Shown here: positions 17,962 through 26,968 of the stretch, piece after piece
How positions within the stretch are numbered: position 1 is the stretch's first letter
How the letters are laid out: every line of letters starts with the position of its first letter
Source: Gaiellasilicea sp963784895
Lineage (GTDB): Bacteria > Actinomycetota > Thermoleophilia > Gaiellales > Gaiellaceae
DNA: 64,000 nt
Assembly (NCBI GenBank): GCA_963784895.1
Contig: CAWATM010000012.1
Location: forward strand, 1 to 64,000
Direction: 5' to 3'
The notes under the pieces: generated by a model
Seen by the model: only the letters and a program-made list of their open reading frames with translations
Database searches by the model: none
Told to the model about the DNA's origin: nothing
Translations under genes and position numbers: made by a program

Positions 17962-19031
17962 CGCGCCACCAGCCGCTCGAGCAGCTCTCGCCACTGCTCG
18001 CCGAGCACGGCCTCGCTGGCGTGCTCGCGGTAGGCGGCGAGGCCGCCTTCGCCGATCCGGCGCGCGAGCCCGGCGTCCGCGGCGAGCTGGCGCACCGCGA
18101 CTGCGAGCGCCTCCGGGTCGCCCGGCGGGACGAGCAGCGCGCTCTCGCCGTCGGTCAGGAGCTCGCGCGCCGCGGGCGTGTTCGCTGTCACGAGCGGCGT
18201 CCCGCACGCGAGTGCCTGGAAGGCCTTGTTCGGGATCACGCGCGCGGTCTTCGGCGAGGTCCCGAAGATGCCGAGGGCGCACCCGGCCCGCTGGTTCTCC
18301 TCCGCCAGCTGCTCGTACTCGACCCACTCGACCCACGCCACGTTCGGCGGCCGCGCGGCCATCAGGGCATCGAGCTGGCCGCTGCCGACGACCCGGAATC
18401 GCACCTCCGGCGCGAGCCGCGCCGCGGCGAGAATCGTCTCCAGCCCGTGCAGCGGGATCAGCTTGCCGACGAAGAGCGCCTGGAACTCCCGTGCGGGCTG
18501 CCAGCCGGGGCGGAACAGGCGTTCCTCGGCGCCGACGAAGCAGACCGCAAGCCGTTCGGCGTCGAGCTCCCCCAGCCGAGCGAGGTGGCGCGCGTTCTGA
18601 GCGGTGTCGGCGACGACGAGGTCGGCGCGCCGGAGTGCGAGCCGGTCGACCTGCCGAAGGACCCTTGCCGCCGGCGAGCCCGCGCCGAAGCGGCCCCGAT
18701 CCTCGACGAGCGTCTCGTGCAGCGAGACGAGCGGGTTGAAGACGACCGGGCGCCCGCGCGCGATCCGCCTCGCCGCGGGCACGTCGAAGTGTCCCGGATA
18801 GCCGACGATGACGGCGTCGAAGCGCTCGCGTGGCCGGCCGAGGACCAGCCGCGTCTCGGCAAGCCCGATTCGCACAGCCGCAGCGAGTCCGAGCGACCAC
18901 TTGTGCCGGCGCCGCTCCCAGACACTGGCGTGCCGCTCGATCACCTCGACGCCCGCGCCGCGGAGGCAGGAGATCACCTGCGCGTTCCGCGGATAGTCGC
19001 GCTCGTAGGTGCCGAAGTAGAGAACCCGCAA
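17958..19031 (-). CDS. Glycosyltransferase, GT-B fold (group 1/GT4-like)
   Basis: 357-aa cytosolic glycosyltransferase. Opening RVLYFGTYERDYPRNAQVI, donor-domain start FQALFVGKLIPLHGLETILAAA, and the nucleotide-sugar site GIFGTSPKTARVIPNKAFQALACGTPLVTANTPAARELL, which contains the E/G-x7-type motif in altered form, plus DGESALLVPPGDPEAL. Start assigned to TTG 19031, two bases after the GT2 stop; no ATG/GTG precedes the first strand. Likely builds a surface glycan with its two neighbours. Confidence 0.85.
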   Translation of the reverse strand: MRVLYFGTYERDYPRNAQVISCLRGAGVEVIERHASVWERRRHKWSLGLAAAVRIGLAETRLVLGRPRERFDAVIVGYPGHFDVPAARRIARGRPVVFNPLVSLHETLVEDRGRFGAGSPAARVLRQVDRLALRRADLVVADTAQNARHLARLGELDAERLAVCFVGAEERLFRPGWQPAREFQALFVGKLIPLHGLETILAAARLAPEVRFRVVGSGQLDALMAARPPNVAWVEWVEYEQLAEENQRAGCALGIFGTSPKTARVIPNKAFQALACGTPLVTANTPAARELLTDGESALLVPPGDPEALAVAVRQLAADAGLARRIGEGGLAAYREHASEAVLGEQWRELLERLVAR

Positions 19032-19033
19032 GC

Positions 19034-19969
19034 TCAGCGCAGGATCTCGTCCACGTGCCGCTCGAGGTCGCGGCCGCCCGTTCGCTCCTCGTGATGGCTC
19101 GCCACGAGCTCGCTGACAAGGCCGAGCGAGACGAGTTGCACGCCGACGACGACGAGTAGGACGCCGAGCGTCAAGAGCGGCCGATGCCCGATCGCCTCCC
19201 CCGTCAGCTTCAGCACGGTCAGGTAGGCGAGCAACAGGGTCCCGACGGCGCCGAGCAGGAGCCCGATTCCGCCGAAGAGGTGCAGCGGCCGGTGCCGGTA
19301 GCGCCCCATGAAGGTGACGGTGAGGAGGTCGAGGAAGCCGCGCAGGTACCGCTCGACCCCGTAGCGCGAGCGTCCGTGCTCCCGCGGTCGGTGGTTGACC
19401 GGCAGCTCGGCGACGCGGTAGCCGCGGTAATGGGCGAGGACCGGGATGAACCGGTGCAGCTCGCCGTAGATGCGCAGCCCCTTCACGACCTCGGCGCGGT
19501 ACGCCTTCAGTCCGCAGTTGAGGTCGTGGAGGCGCAGCCCCGAGAGCATGCCGGTGACGCGGTTGAAGATGCGAGACGGGAGCCGCCGCGTCAGCGGATC
19601 GCGGCGCTTCGTCTTCCAGCCCGAGACCAGGTCGAAGCCTTCGTCGAGCTTTGCGAGCAGGCGCGGGACCTCGGCAGGGTCGTCCTGCAGGTCGCCGTCG
19701 ATCGTGACGACGACGTCGCCCTGCGCCTCCTCGAAGCCGGCCTGGAGCGCGGCCGCCTTGCCGAAGTTCCGCCGCAGCCGGACGACGCGGACCTCGTCGT
19801 GCTGTGCGTGCAGCCGAGTCAGCGCCGCGAACGTCCCGTCGGTCGAGCCGTCGTCGACGAAGACGACCTCCCACGGACGGCCGAGCGGCTCGAGCGCGGA
19901 CGAGAGCTCGTCGTGCAGGAGCGCGACACTGCGCTCCTCGTCGTGCACCGGTACGACCACCGAGATCAC
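19034..19969 (-). CDS. Family 2 glycosyltransferase, DPM1/GtrB-like
   Basis: 311-aa enzyme that probably makes a polyprenyl-phosphate sugar, the donor needed by GT-C enzymes next door. GT-A domain: ISVVVPVHDEERSV, VVFVDDGSTDGT, DGDLQDDPAEVPRLL (DxD-type), HDLNCGLKAYR, then NHRPREHGRSRYG before two C-terminal membrane helices (about 234-258 and 268-292). GTG start at 19969. First gene of the leftward three-gene cluster. Confidence 0.9.
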   Translation of the reverse strand: MISVVVPVHDEERSVALLHDELSSALEPLGRPWEVVFVDDGSTDGTFAALTRLHAQHDEVRVVRLRRNFGKAAALQAGFEEAQGDVVVTIDGDLQDDPAEVPRLLAKLDEGFDLVSGWKTKRRDPLTRRLPSRIFNRVTGMLSGLRLHDLNCGLKAYRAEVVKGLRIYGELHRFIPVLAHYRGYRVAELPVNHRPREHGRSRYGVERYLRGFLDLLTVTFMGRYRHRPLHLFGGIGLLLGAVGTLLLAYLTVLKLTGEAIGHRPLLTLGVLLVVVGVQLVSLGLVSELVASHHEERTGGRDLERHVDEILR

Positions 19970-19981
19970 GGCCGTTAGCGT

Positions 19982-21184
19982 ATGCCCCGGATGAGCGGCT
20001 TGCTGTCGATCGAGGAGGCGCTCCGGCGCGTGCTCGCCCGCGCGACGGCGCTCGAGCCCGAATCGGTGCCGGTCGCCGCGGGCTCCGGCCGCTTCCTCGC
20101 GGAGGACGTGAGCGCGCGGGTGGATTTGCCGCCGTTCGCGAGCTCCGCCATGGACGGCTACGCGCTCCGGGCCGAGGACACCCCGGGGCAGCTGCCGGTC
20201 GTCTTCCGGATCGCTGCGGGCCTGCCCGCCGAGCGGGCGTTGGCAGCAGGCGAGGCGATGGCGATTTCCACCGGCGGAGCGGTTCCGGACGGCGCGGACT
20301 CGATCGTCCCGATCGAACTCGTTGTCGAAACGGACAACAGACTGGATGTGCCGGCGCCTGTCGATCGCGGTGCGAACGTCAGGTCTGCCGGCGGGGACAT
20401 CCGTGCCGGAGACCTCGTGCTTCCGGCCGGAACCCGGATCGGCGCGGCGCAGATCGGCGCACTCGCGGCCGCCGGGGCGTCAGAGGTGTCGGTCGTCAGG
20501 CGGCCGCGGGTCGTCGTCCTCAGTACCGGCACCGAGCTGCGGGCGCCCGGGGAGTCGCTCGGCGCCGGTCAGATCTACGAATCGAACGCGCCGATGCTCG
20601 CCGCCGCGCTCGAGACCGCCGGTGCGGAGGTCGAGCGGATCGGGCCGGTCCCCGACGACGAGTCGGAGCACCGGCGCGCGCTCGAGCGCGGGCTCGAGGC
20701 GGACGTGCTCGTCAGCTCCGGCGGCGTCTCGGTGGGTCCGCACGATCTCGTCCGCCGGATCCTCGCCGAGCTCGGCGTCGAAGAGGACTTCTGGGGCGTT
20801 GCCGTCCGGCCGGGGAAACCGCTCGCGTTCGGCGTCCGCGGCCGGACACTCGTCTTCGGGTTGCCCGGCAACCCCGTTTCGGCTCTCGTCGGCGTCGAGT
20901 TGTTCGTCCGGCCCGCGCTGCTCGCATTGCAGGGCGCCGCCGACCCCGGCCCCTGCTACGAGACCGCTCGGCTCGCCTCGCCGCTGCGGCGGAACGGCGC
21001 GCGGGACGAGCTCGCCCGCGCGCGCATACGGCGTCATCCCGACGGGACGCTGCTCGAGCCGCTGACGGGACAGGAGTCGCACATGATCTCCCGTGCCGCC
21101 GGCGCCGACGCGCTCGTGCTCGTCCCCTCGGGGCAGGGCGAGCTTGCCGCCGGTGCGAACGTGCACTACCTCCGGCTCGGCTAG
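19982..21184 (+). CDS. moeA: Molybdopterin molybdenumtransferase MoeA
   Basis: 400-aa enzyme that inserts molybdate into adenylyl-molybdopterin. Recognisable by LPPFASSAMDGYALRAEDT, STGGAVPDGADSIVPIE, VLSTGTEL with IYESNAPML, SSGGVSVGPHDLV and the nucleotide-site region PGKPLAFG...FGLPGNPVSALV. C-terminal domain IV ends the protein. ATG 19982; ATG 19991 (MSGLLSIEEAL) is equally possible. Divergent from the GT2 gene, 8 kb away from moaC/mog. Confidence 0.95.
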   Translation: MPRMSGLLSIEEALRRVLARATALEPESVPVAAGSGRFLAEDVSARVDLPPFASSAMDGYALRAEDTPGQLPVVFRIAAGLPAERALAAGEAMAISTGGAVPDGADSIVPIELVVETDNRLDVPAPVDRGANVRSAGGDIRAGDLVLPAGTRIGAAQIGALAAAGASEVSVVRRPRVVVLSTGTELRAPGESLGAGQIYESNAPMLAAALETAGAEVERIGPVPDDESEHRRALERGLEADVLVSSGGVSVGPHDLVRRILAELGVEEDFWGVAVRPGKPLAFGVRGRTLVFGLPGNPVSALVGVELFVRPALLALQGAADPGPCYETARLASPLRRNGARDELARARIRRHPDGTLLEPLTGQESHMISRAAGADALVLVPSGQGELAAGANVHYLRLG

Positions 21185-21191
21185 GAGCTGA

Positions 21192-23048
21192 TCAGCTTTC
21201 GGCCGCGTCGCGCTCGCCGCCCGCGCCGGTGAGCACACGGAGCGGCCGCCTCGGCCGCCGGTTGCGGGTGGTGGCATAGGGCGCGTATCGCCCCACGGCC
21301 AGCGCGGTCAACTGCGCCGCGACCGCAAGCCAGGCGAACGCGAGTGCGACCACGATCCAGGGGACGTAGCCGACCGAGACGAGCGAGAGCAGGTACCACG
21401 GCGTCTCGAGCCCGAGCCCGAGCCGGGTCGAGAACGAGAGCAGCAGCAGCAGCGGCCCGGCGAAGCCGAGCACCAGCAGCGCGCCGCGCGCGAGCTGTCC
21501 CGACGCGTGGGCCTGCGGCAGCCAGAGCCAGGCGTAGAGCGAGGGCAGGAGGTAGACGAGCGAGAACGGATTCGTGGCGACGACGAGCAGCGCGATCAGG
21601 CCGAGCCCGAGCAACGCGACTGTGTGCCCTGCGAGCGTCTCCTCCGGTCGCGCTGGTCGGCGGGGGATCAGACGCTCGCGGGCGACGAGCCAGCCGGCGA
21701 ACAGGAGCACGCCGAGGACGCCGAGTACGACCGGCGAGGGCGTGTACAGATTCGGATCCGGTGGCAAGGGACGCGCCTCGCCCGTTGGGAAGGCGCCGAG
21801 CAGCGCCGCGACGAAGACGAGTGCGGCTGCGTATCCCCAGAAGTAGAGCCGCCCGCGCAGGCTCCGGGCTGCGGGCGCCAGGGGGATCCGGCGGCGTCGG
21901 CAGTGCGCGAAGAGGTCGATCGTGCCGATCAGGAACGGCAGCAGCGCGGTCAGCAGGACGAGCTCGATCGCCCAGCCGCGGATGATGCGGGTGCCGAGGT
22001 AGACGTAGCTCGTGGTGCCCTGGGCGAGCTCGAGGCCGGCGTCGAGCGAGCCGATCAGGTTCTGCGCGGCGCGTCCGAGGTCGGCCAACCGTTGCGCGCG
22101 GAACGCGTCGTCGTCGAACGGCGTCTGGTCGGCCTGCGCGGCGCTGTCGGGGAGCGTCGTCACGGTCAGCGCGGGGATGCCGCGGGCAACGAACGGCCCC
22201 TGCTCGCCGAGCGTGAACGGGAAGCCCAGGTCGAGCAGCTGGCGCAGCGCCGAGTCGCGCGCGGGCTCCGCGCCGGACTGTTCCAGCACCCGGGTCGCAG
22301 CGGTGCGGACGAGCGAGGCGGAGGGGGAGCGCGCGGTATCGCCTGCGATCAGGAGGCGTGGAAGGCCGGGGCCGGCAATCGCGTCGAGGCTGATCACGGC
22401 GAGCGCGTTGTCCCGATACGGAGAGCTCTGTGCGAAGTGCGCCGCGCCGAGAGCGCCGAACGCTCCGCCGTCGGTCGAGACGAAGACGAGCGTGTGCGCG
22501 GGTTGCGCCCGCACGAGCGTCGCACCGCCGACCGATGCGTACGAGCGCGCGAGCTCGATCAGCGCTCCCGTGCCGGCTGCGTTGTCGTTCGCACCCCTGC
22601 TCTCGCCGCCGTTGTCGCGGTGTGCAGTGATCACGATCGCGCGCTGCGAGGCACCGCGCACGACGGTGACGAGGTTCTGCAGCTCCACGTCCCCGCGACC
22701 CGGAATCTGCGCTGTGAAGCGCTCCACCTGGGGCGGTTCGAAGCCGTAGAGCTCGAATTGCTCGGAGACCCAGCCGGCCGCGCCGAGCCCGCCGGGAGAG
22801 CCAGGCGACCGGTCGGGATACTCGCGTGCCAGCTCGCGGGCGAACTGCTCGGCGACGACGGCGTCGAAGGTCGTCGGCAATGTCGGCGGCGGCAGCGGCT
22901 GCGGCCTCGCGACGCTGAAGGCCGCCAGCAGGAGCGGGAGGGCGACGAACAGCCACGTTCCGCGCACGAGGCGGGCGTTCACGGGCCGCTCGACGGAGCC
23001 GCGGCGTGGGCGCCCGCGCGTCGGGAGCGCTCGTCTGGGCGGCGCCAT
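21192..23048 (-). CDS. M28-like peptidase domain membrane protein, probably inactive
   Basis: 618-aa protein: basic N-terminus, one helix (32-47), an extracellular M28 aminopeptidase-like domain (about 60-320), then about seven C-terminal helices. First two zinc ligands are kept (H143 in ITAHRDN, D155 in GANDN). The catalytic Glu-Glu position reads STDGGAFGALG (191-201), and the SDH..GIPA histidine site reads GEQGPFVARGIPAL (281-294), so the catalytic base and a metal ligand appear lost. ATG 23048; tail-to-tail with moeA. Function unknown; binding or scaffold role possible. Confidence 0.8.
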   Translation of the reverse strand: MAPPRRALPTRGRPRRGSVERPVNARLVRGTWLFVALPLLLAAFSVARPQPLPPPTLPTTFDAVVAEQFARELAREYPDRSPGSPGGLGAAGWVSEQFELYGFEPPQVERFTAQIPGRGDVELQNLVTVVRGASQRAIVITAHRDNGGESRGANDNAAGTGALIELARSYASVGGATLVRAQPAHTLVFVSTDGGAFGALGAAHFAQSSPYRDNALAVISLDAIAGPGLPRLLIAGDTARSPSASLVRTAATRVLEQSGAEPARDSALRQLLDLGFPFTLGEQGPFVARGIPALTVTTLPDSAAQADQTPFDDDAFRAQRLADLGRAAQNLIGSLDAGLELAQGTTSYVYLGTRIIRGWAIELVLLTALLPFLIGTIDLFAHCRRRRIPLAPAARSLRGRLYFWGYAAALVFVAALLGAFPTGEARPLPPDPNLYTPSPVVLGVLGVLLFAGWLVARERLIPRRPARPEETLAGHTVALLGLGLIALLVVATNPFSLVYLLPSLYAWLWLPQAHASGQLARGALLVLGFAGPLLLLLSFSTRLGLGLETPWYLLSLVSVGYVPWIVVALAFAWLAVAAQLTALAVGRYAPYATTRNRRPRRPLRVLTGAGGERDAAES

Positions 23049-23096
23049 TGCACCGGCCAGTGTAAGGAACGCCGCGGCCATCTCTAGCATTCGGTC

Positions 23097-23798
23097 ATGG
23101 CGGAGACGTCGACCATCCTGCTCGTCGACGACGAGGACTCCGTCCAGAAGCTCCTGACCTATCCGCTCGAGCGCGACGGCTTCAAGGTCGTGCATGCCCG
23201 GGACGGCGAGGAGGCGCTCGCGCGCTTCGCCGAAGAGGACGTCGATCTCGTCGTGCTCGACCTGATGCTGCCGCGGCTGGACGGGCTCGAGGTCTGCAAG
23301 CGCCTGCGCGCCGAGAGCACGGTGCCGATCATCATGCTCACCGCCCGCGACGACGAGCTGGACAAGGTGCTCGGCCTCGAGCTCGGGGCGGACGACTACA
23401 TCACGAAGCCGTTCTCGATCCGCGAGTTCCGCAGCCGCGTACGAGCGCTGCTGCGCCGGGCCGCCGCGCCGCGACCCGGCGAGCGCCGTGACGACGAAGT
23501 GATCGAGGCGGGCGAGCTGACCATCGACGTTCCGCGCCGGACGGTCGAGGTCCGCGGCGAGGAGGCGCAGCTGACCTTCGTCGAGTTCGAGCTCCTCCGC
23601 GTCCTCGCCGGCGCGCCGGGGCGTGTCTTCTCGCGTCGGCAGCTGCTCGAGCGCCTGCGCGGCGGCGCCGACTACCGCGAGCCGCGCACGATCGACGTCC
23701 ACGTCCGCCACCTCCGGGAGAAGATCGAGCAGGACCCGCACGAGCCGAAGCTGATCCTGACGGTGCGCGGGGTCGGCTACCGCTTCCGGGAGCGCTGA
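23097..23798 (+). CDS. Two-component response regulator, OmpR/PhoB type
   Basis: 233-aa regulator: receiver domain 1-120 with acidic pocket DDED (11-14), phospho-acceptor D55 (LVVLDLMLP), K104 (YITKPFS); winged-helix DNA-binding domain from about 140 (LTFVEFELLRVLAGAPGRVFSRRQLLERL, TIDVHVRHLREKIE, VRGVGYRF). ATG at 23097. Its last base is the first base of the kinase ATG, so the pair is co-translated. Confidence 0.95.
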   Translation: MAETSTILLVDDEDSVQKLLTYPLERDGFKVVHARDGEEALARFAEEDVDLVVLDLMLPRLDGLEVCKRLRAESTVPIIMLTARDDELDKVLGLELGADDYITKPFSIREFRSRVRALLRRAAAPRPGERRDDEVIEAGELTIDVPRRTVEVRGEEAQLTFVEFELLRVLAGAPGRVFSRRQLLERLRGGADYREPRTIDVHVRHLREKIEQDPHEPKLILTVRGVGYRFRER

Positions 23799-25219
23799 TG
23801 CCCGGGCGCCGCTCCCGCTTTCGCGGGATCCGCTTCCGCCTGGCGCTGGCGCTCCTCGTCGTCGTCGCGGGCTCGCTCGGCGTCGTCTACCTGATCGTCG
23901 TCCCCTCGCTCGAGGCGGAGCTCGTCAACGCGAAGCTCGATCAGCTCGAGGAGGACGCGCGCACGGTCGCGCGCAACTACGAGAACGAGGTCGGCAGCGA
24001 GCAGCAGTTCGCCGAGCAGGCCGCCTCGGTCTTCCAGGCCCGGGTCGTGATCTACTCGATCCTCCAGAACCAGCCGTTCATCTTCGGCGACTCGAACACG
24101 ACGTCGTCGCTCGACGTGGCGCGGAACCCGACTGCGGTCCGGGCGACGCGCACACGAGTGGTCGAGCGCGGCACCGTCGAGCGTCGCGGCCGCCGCTTCG
24201 CCGAGGTCGCGGTGCCGCTCGAGGATGAGGGCGTCGTGCTCCTGCTCAGCGATTCGCTCGCCGACCCGATCTCGAGCCTGAAGCTGATCCAGCGGCGTTT
24301 GCTCTTCGCCGGCCTGATCGGCCTCCTGTTCGCCGTCGTCGTCGGCTATCTGGCCGCGTCGGTGCACGCGAAGCGGATCCGGCGCCTCGAGCGCGCAGCC
24401 GAGCGGATCGCAGGCGGGCGCTTCGACGAGCCCGTGATCGACACCGGCAACGACGAGCTCGGCGATCTCGCGAACGCCTTCGAGCGCATGCGCGGGCGGC
24501 TCGGCCAGCTCGACCGCGCCCGGAGCGAGTTCATCGCCAACGCGTCGCACGAGCTGCGGACACCGCTCTTCTCCCTGGGCGGCTTCCTCGAGCTGATGGC
24601 GGACGAGGACGTCGACGAGGCGACCCGGCAGGAGTTCCTCGAGACGATGCGTGAGCAAGTCGAGCGCCTCGCGAAGCTCGCCACGGACCTGCTCGATCTC
24701 TCTCGGCTCGACGCCGGCCGGATGCACGTCGAGCATGAGCCGGTCGACCTCGGCGAGGTGGCGCGGGTGGTCTGCGCCGAATTCAGCGCAGTCGCCGAGC
24801 GGAAGCGACACGTCGTCGATGCCGTCGTGCAGGGTCGCCCCGTCGCCCGTGCCGACGAGTTGCGCGTGCTTCAGGTCGTCCGGGCCCTCCTCGACAACGC
24901 GCTCACGCACACGCCCGAGGGCACGCGGGTGATGCTGCGTGCCTGGGCGGACCGCGAGCACGCCCTGCTCGAGGTCGAGGACGACGGGCCGGGGATCGGA
25001 CCGGAGCACGCGGCTCACGTGTTCGACCGCTTCTACCGCGGCGACGGCACGATTGCGTCGGGCAGCGGCCTCGGACTCGCGATCGCGCGCGAGCTCGTGC
25101 AGATGATGGGCGGCGAGGTCGTCCTCGACTCGCGCCCCGGACGGACGGCGGTGCGCGTCGTGCTCGGTGCGGCGCCCACATCCGTCACGGCGGAGCCGGC
25201 CGAGTCCGTTTTCACGTGA
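23798..25219 (+). CDS. Sensor histidine kinase (HAMP-HisKA-HATPase)
   Basis: 473-aa membrane kinase partner of the preceding regulator. Helix 1 at 12-34, extracytoplasmic sensor segment to about 167, helix 2 at 169-190, HAMP to about 240, HisKA with H251 in NASHELRTPL, and HATPase with N box DNALTHTP, G1 DDGPGIG, G2 GSGLGLAIA. Signal unknown. The stop codon lies inside a perfect palindrome (25206-25225). Confidence 0.95.
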   Translation: MPGRRSRFRGIRFRLALALLVVVAGSLGVVYLIVVPSLEAELVNAKLDQLEEDARTVARNYENEVGSEQQFAEQAASVFQARVVIYSILQNQPFIFGDSNTTSSLDVARNPTAVRATRTRVVERGTVERRGRRFAEVAVPLEDEGVVLLLSDSLADPISSLKLIQRRLLFAGLIGLLFAVVVGYLAASVHAKRIRRLERAAERIAGGRFDEPVIDTGNDELGDLANAFERMRGRLGQLDRARSEFIANASHELRTPLFSLGGFLELMADEDVDEATRQEFLETMREQVERLAKLATDLLDLSRLDAGRMHVEHEPVDLGEVARVVCAEFSAVAERKRHVVDAVVQGRPVARADELRVLQVVRALLDNALTHTPEGTRVMLRAWADREHALLEVEDDGPGIGPEHAAHVFDRFYRGDGTIASGSGLGLAIARELVQMMGGEVVLDSRPGRTAVRVVLGAAPTSVTAEPAESVFT

Positions 25220-25225
25220 AAACGG
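25206..25225. promoter_or_regulatory. parS-like 20-bp perfect palindrome
   Basis: CCGTTTTCACGTGAAAACGG is a perfect inverted repeat containing TTTCACGTGAAA, the 12-bp core of the ParB-binding parS consensus (TGTTTCACGTGAAACA), differing only at the outer positions. It spans the stop of the kinase gene and lies 26 bases before the HtrA start. With parAB and oriC on the same window, parS is the leading reading; an operator for the protease gene is the alternative. Confidence 0.72.
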
Positions 25226-25250
25226 TGAGGTCGTCGCTACAGTGAGCCAC

Positions 25251-26447
25251 ATGCGCACCGGTGCTCTCGCAGCCGTGTCGATCGTGGCCGCGGGTCTCGG
25301 CGCCGCCGTCGTGCTCGTGATCGGCTCGCTCGCCGGCTGGCTCGGCGGCGACGGCGGGGTCCGCACCGTCGTCGTCCCGACTGTGCAGGCCGAGTCCGGG
25401 GCGGTCGCGCCGACCTCGGCGCCGCTGCTGGGCAACGGCTTCGATCCGGCGCGAATCTACGCGAACCGCTCCGAGGGCGTCGTCACGATCTACTCCTACT
25501 TCCCGAACGGCCAGCGGGCGCAGGGCTCGGGCTTCATCGTCTCCTCGGAGGGGCACATCCTGACCAACTCGCACGTCGTCACGAACTCGGGTGCCGAGGC
25601 GTCGACGGTGAGGGGAGCGGACCGCATCTACGTCGTCTTCCACGACGGCGACCGGATCCCGGGCTCGATCGTCGGCTGGGATCTCTTCAACGACACCGGC
25701 CTCGTCAAGGTCGATCCGAAGGATCACGCCGTCGTGCCCGTCCCGCTCGGCGACTCGAGCCGCGTCGTCGTCGGGGAGCCGGTGGCGGCGATCGGCAGCC
25801 CGTTCGGACAGGAGAGCTCGCTCGCCGTCGGCGTCGTCTCCGCCACGGAGCGCTCGATCGACTCGCTCACCTCCGCCTACGACGTCTCGGATGCGATCCA
25901 GATCGACGCTCCGATCAACCACGGCAACTCGGGCGGGCCGCTCCTCGACGCGCGCGGCCGCGTGATCGGGATCAACGCGCAGATCCGCTCCGACTCGGGC
26001 AACGCCGAGGGCGTCGGCTTCGCGATCCCGATCAACTCGGCACGCCGCTCGATGGAGCAGCTGATCGCGACCGGCAAGGTCGCCTACGCCTACGTCGGTG
26101 TGACGACGCAGGACGTGACGCCCGCGATCTCGCGCCGCTACGGGCTCGGGGCGCCGCGCGGCGCCCTGATCCAGGCGGTCGTCGACGGTGCGCCCGCCGA
26201 GCGTGCCGGCCTGCGCGGCTCGTCGAACCAGGAGGTCTTCAACGGGATCCCGATCAACATCGGCGGCGACCTGATCGTCGGCTTCGCGGGTCGCAAAGTC
26301 GAGCGTGCGGCCGACATCGCCCGCATCGTGACCGACAGCCTCCGGCCCGGCCAGACCGTCTCTGTGGTCGTGCTGCGGCGTGGCGACGGCAAGCGCGAGA
26401 CGGTGCGCGTCCGTCTGGTGGAGCGTCCGGTCAACCCGACGCGGTAG
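25251..26447 (+). CDS. HtrA/DegP-like trypsin-type serine protease with PDZ
   Basis: 398-aa membrane-anchored quality-control protease. N-terminal helix at about 6-30, catalytic triad H108 (TNSHVV), D148 (FNDTGLVKV), S227 (HGNSGGPL), then a PDZ domain from about 290 (YVGVTTQDVTPAIS..., GALIQAVVDGAPAERAGL, GGDLIVGFAGRKV). ATG at 25251; GTG at 25242 is possible. Next to a two-component system, suggesting an envelope-stress unit. A palindrome just upstream may regulate it. Confidence 0.94.
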   Translation: MRTGALAAVSIVAAGLGAAVVLVIGSLAGWLGGDGGVRTVVVPTVQAESGAVAPTSAPLLGNGFDPARIYANRSEGVVTIYSYFPNGQRAQGSGFIVSSEGHILTNSHVVTNSGAEASTVRGADRIYVVFHDGDRIPGSIVGWDLFNDTGLVKVDPKDHAVVPVPLGDSSRVVVGEPVAAIGSPFGQESSLAVGVVSATERSIDSLTSAYDVSDAIQIDAPINHGNSGGPLLDARGRVIGINAQIRSDSGNAEGVGFAIPINSARRSMEQLIATGKVAYAYVGVTTQDVTPAISRRYGLGAPRGALIQAVVDGAPAERAGLRGSSNQEVFNGIPINIGGDLIVGFAGRKVERAADIARIVTDSLRPGQTVSVVVLRRGDGKRETVRVRLVERPVNPTR

Positions 26448-26525
26448 CCCGGTTTAGATCCCGCTGATTCCGGACATACTCGCGTCAGGAGTTGCGAGGG
26501 TTCGGAAGCTTTCGGTAGATACTCG

Positions 26526-26957
26526 ATGCCAGCACATTTGTCAAAGGACGATTTGGGCCGGACCGTCCGGCTGACGATCCCGGCGAAGGCCGAGTACATC
26601 ACGCTGTCGCGGCTCGCCCTTGCCGGGCTCTCGCGCGTGCGGGCGTTTCCCGACGAGACGCTGGCCGACCTGAAGCTCGCGCTCACCGAGGCCTGCTCGA
26701 ACTCGGTCCGCCATGCGTACGGCGACGGCGAGGGCCACGTCGACATCAGCTTCGAGCTCCGCGACGACCGGCTGATCGTCGAGGTTGCCGACGACGGCTC
26801 CGGCTTCGAGCACGACGCGGCGCCGACGGGCGGCGACGACGAGCTGGCCGAGGGTGGCCTCGGGATTGCGATCATCCGCTCGGTCGCGGACGAGGTCGAG
26901 ATCGGTGGCGGTCCGAGCGGCAAGGGCTCTCGCCTCCGCTTCGTCAAACTGCTCTAG
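26526..26957 (+). CDS. RsbW-like ATP-binding anti-sigma/serine kinase
   Basis: 143-aa GHKL ATPase of the HATPase_c_2 type used in partner-switching control of stress sigma factors. N box LALTEACSNSVRHAY, G1 VEVADDGSGF, and the G2-like GGLGIAIIRSVADEVE are intact; it is a stand-alone domain. No anti-anti-sigma or sigma gene is adjacent, so its partner is elsewhere. ATG at 26526. Starts the long rightward gene run after a 78-base gap. Confidence 0.85.
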   Translation: MPAHLSKDDLGRTVRLTIPAKAEYITLSRLALAGLSRVRAFPDETLADLKLALTEACSNSVRHAYGDGEGHVDISFELRDDRLIVEVADDGSGFEHDAAPTGGDDELAEGGLGIAIIRSVADEVEIGGGPSGKGSRLRFVKLL

Positions 26958-26968
26958 GCTCGCGGCCC

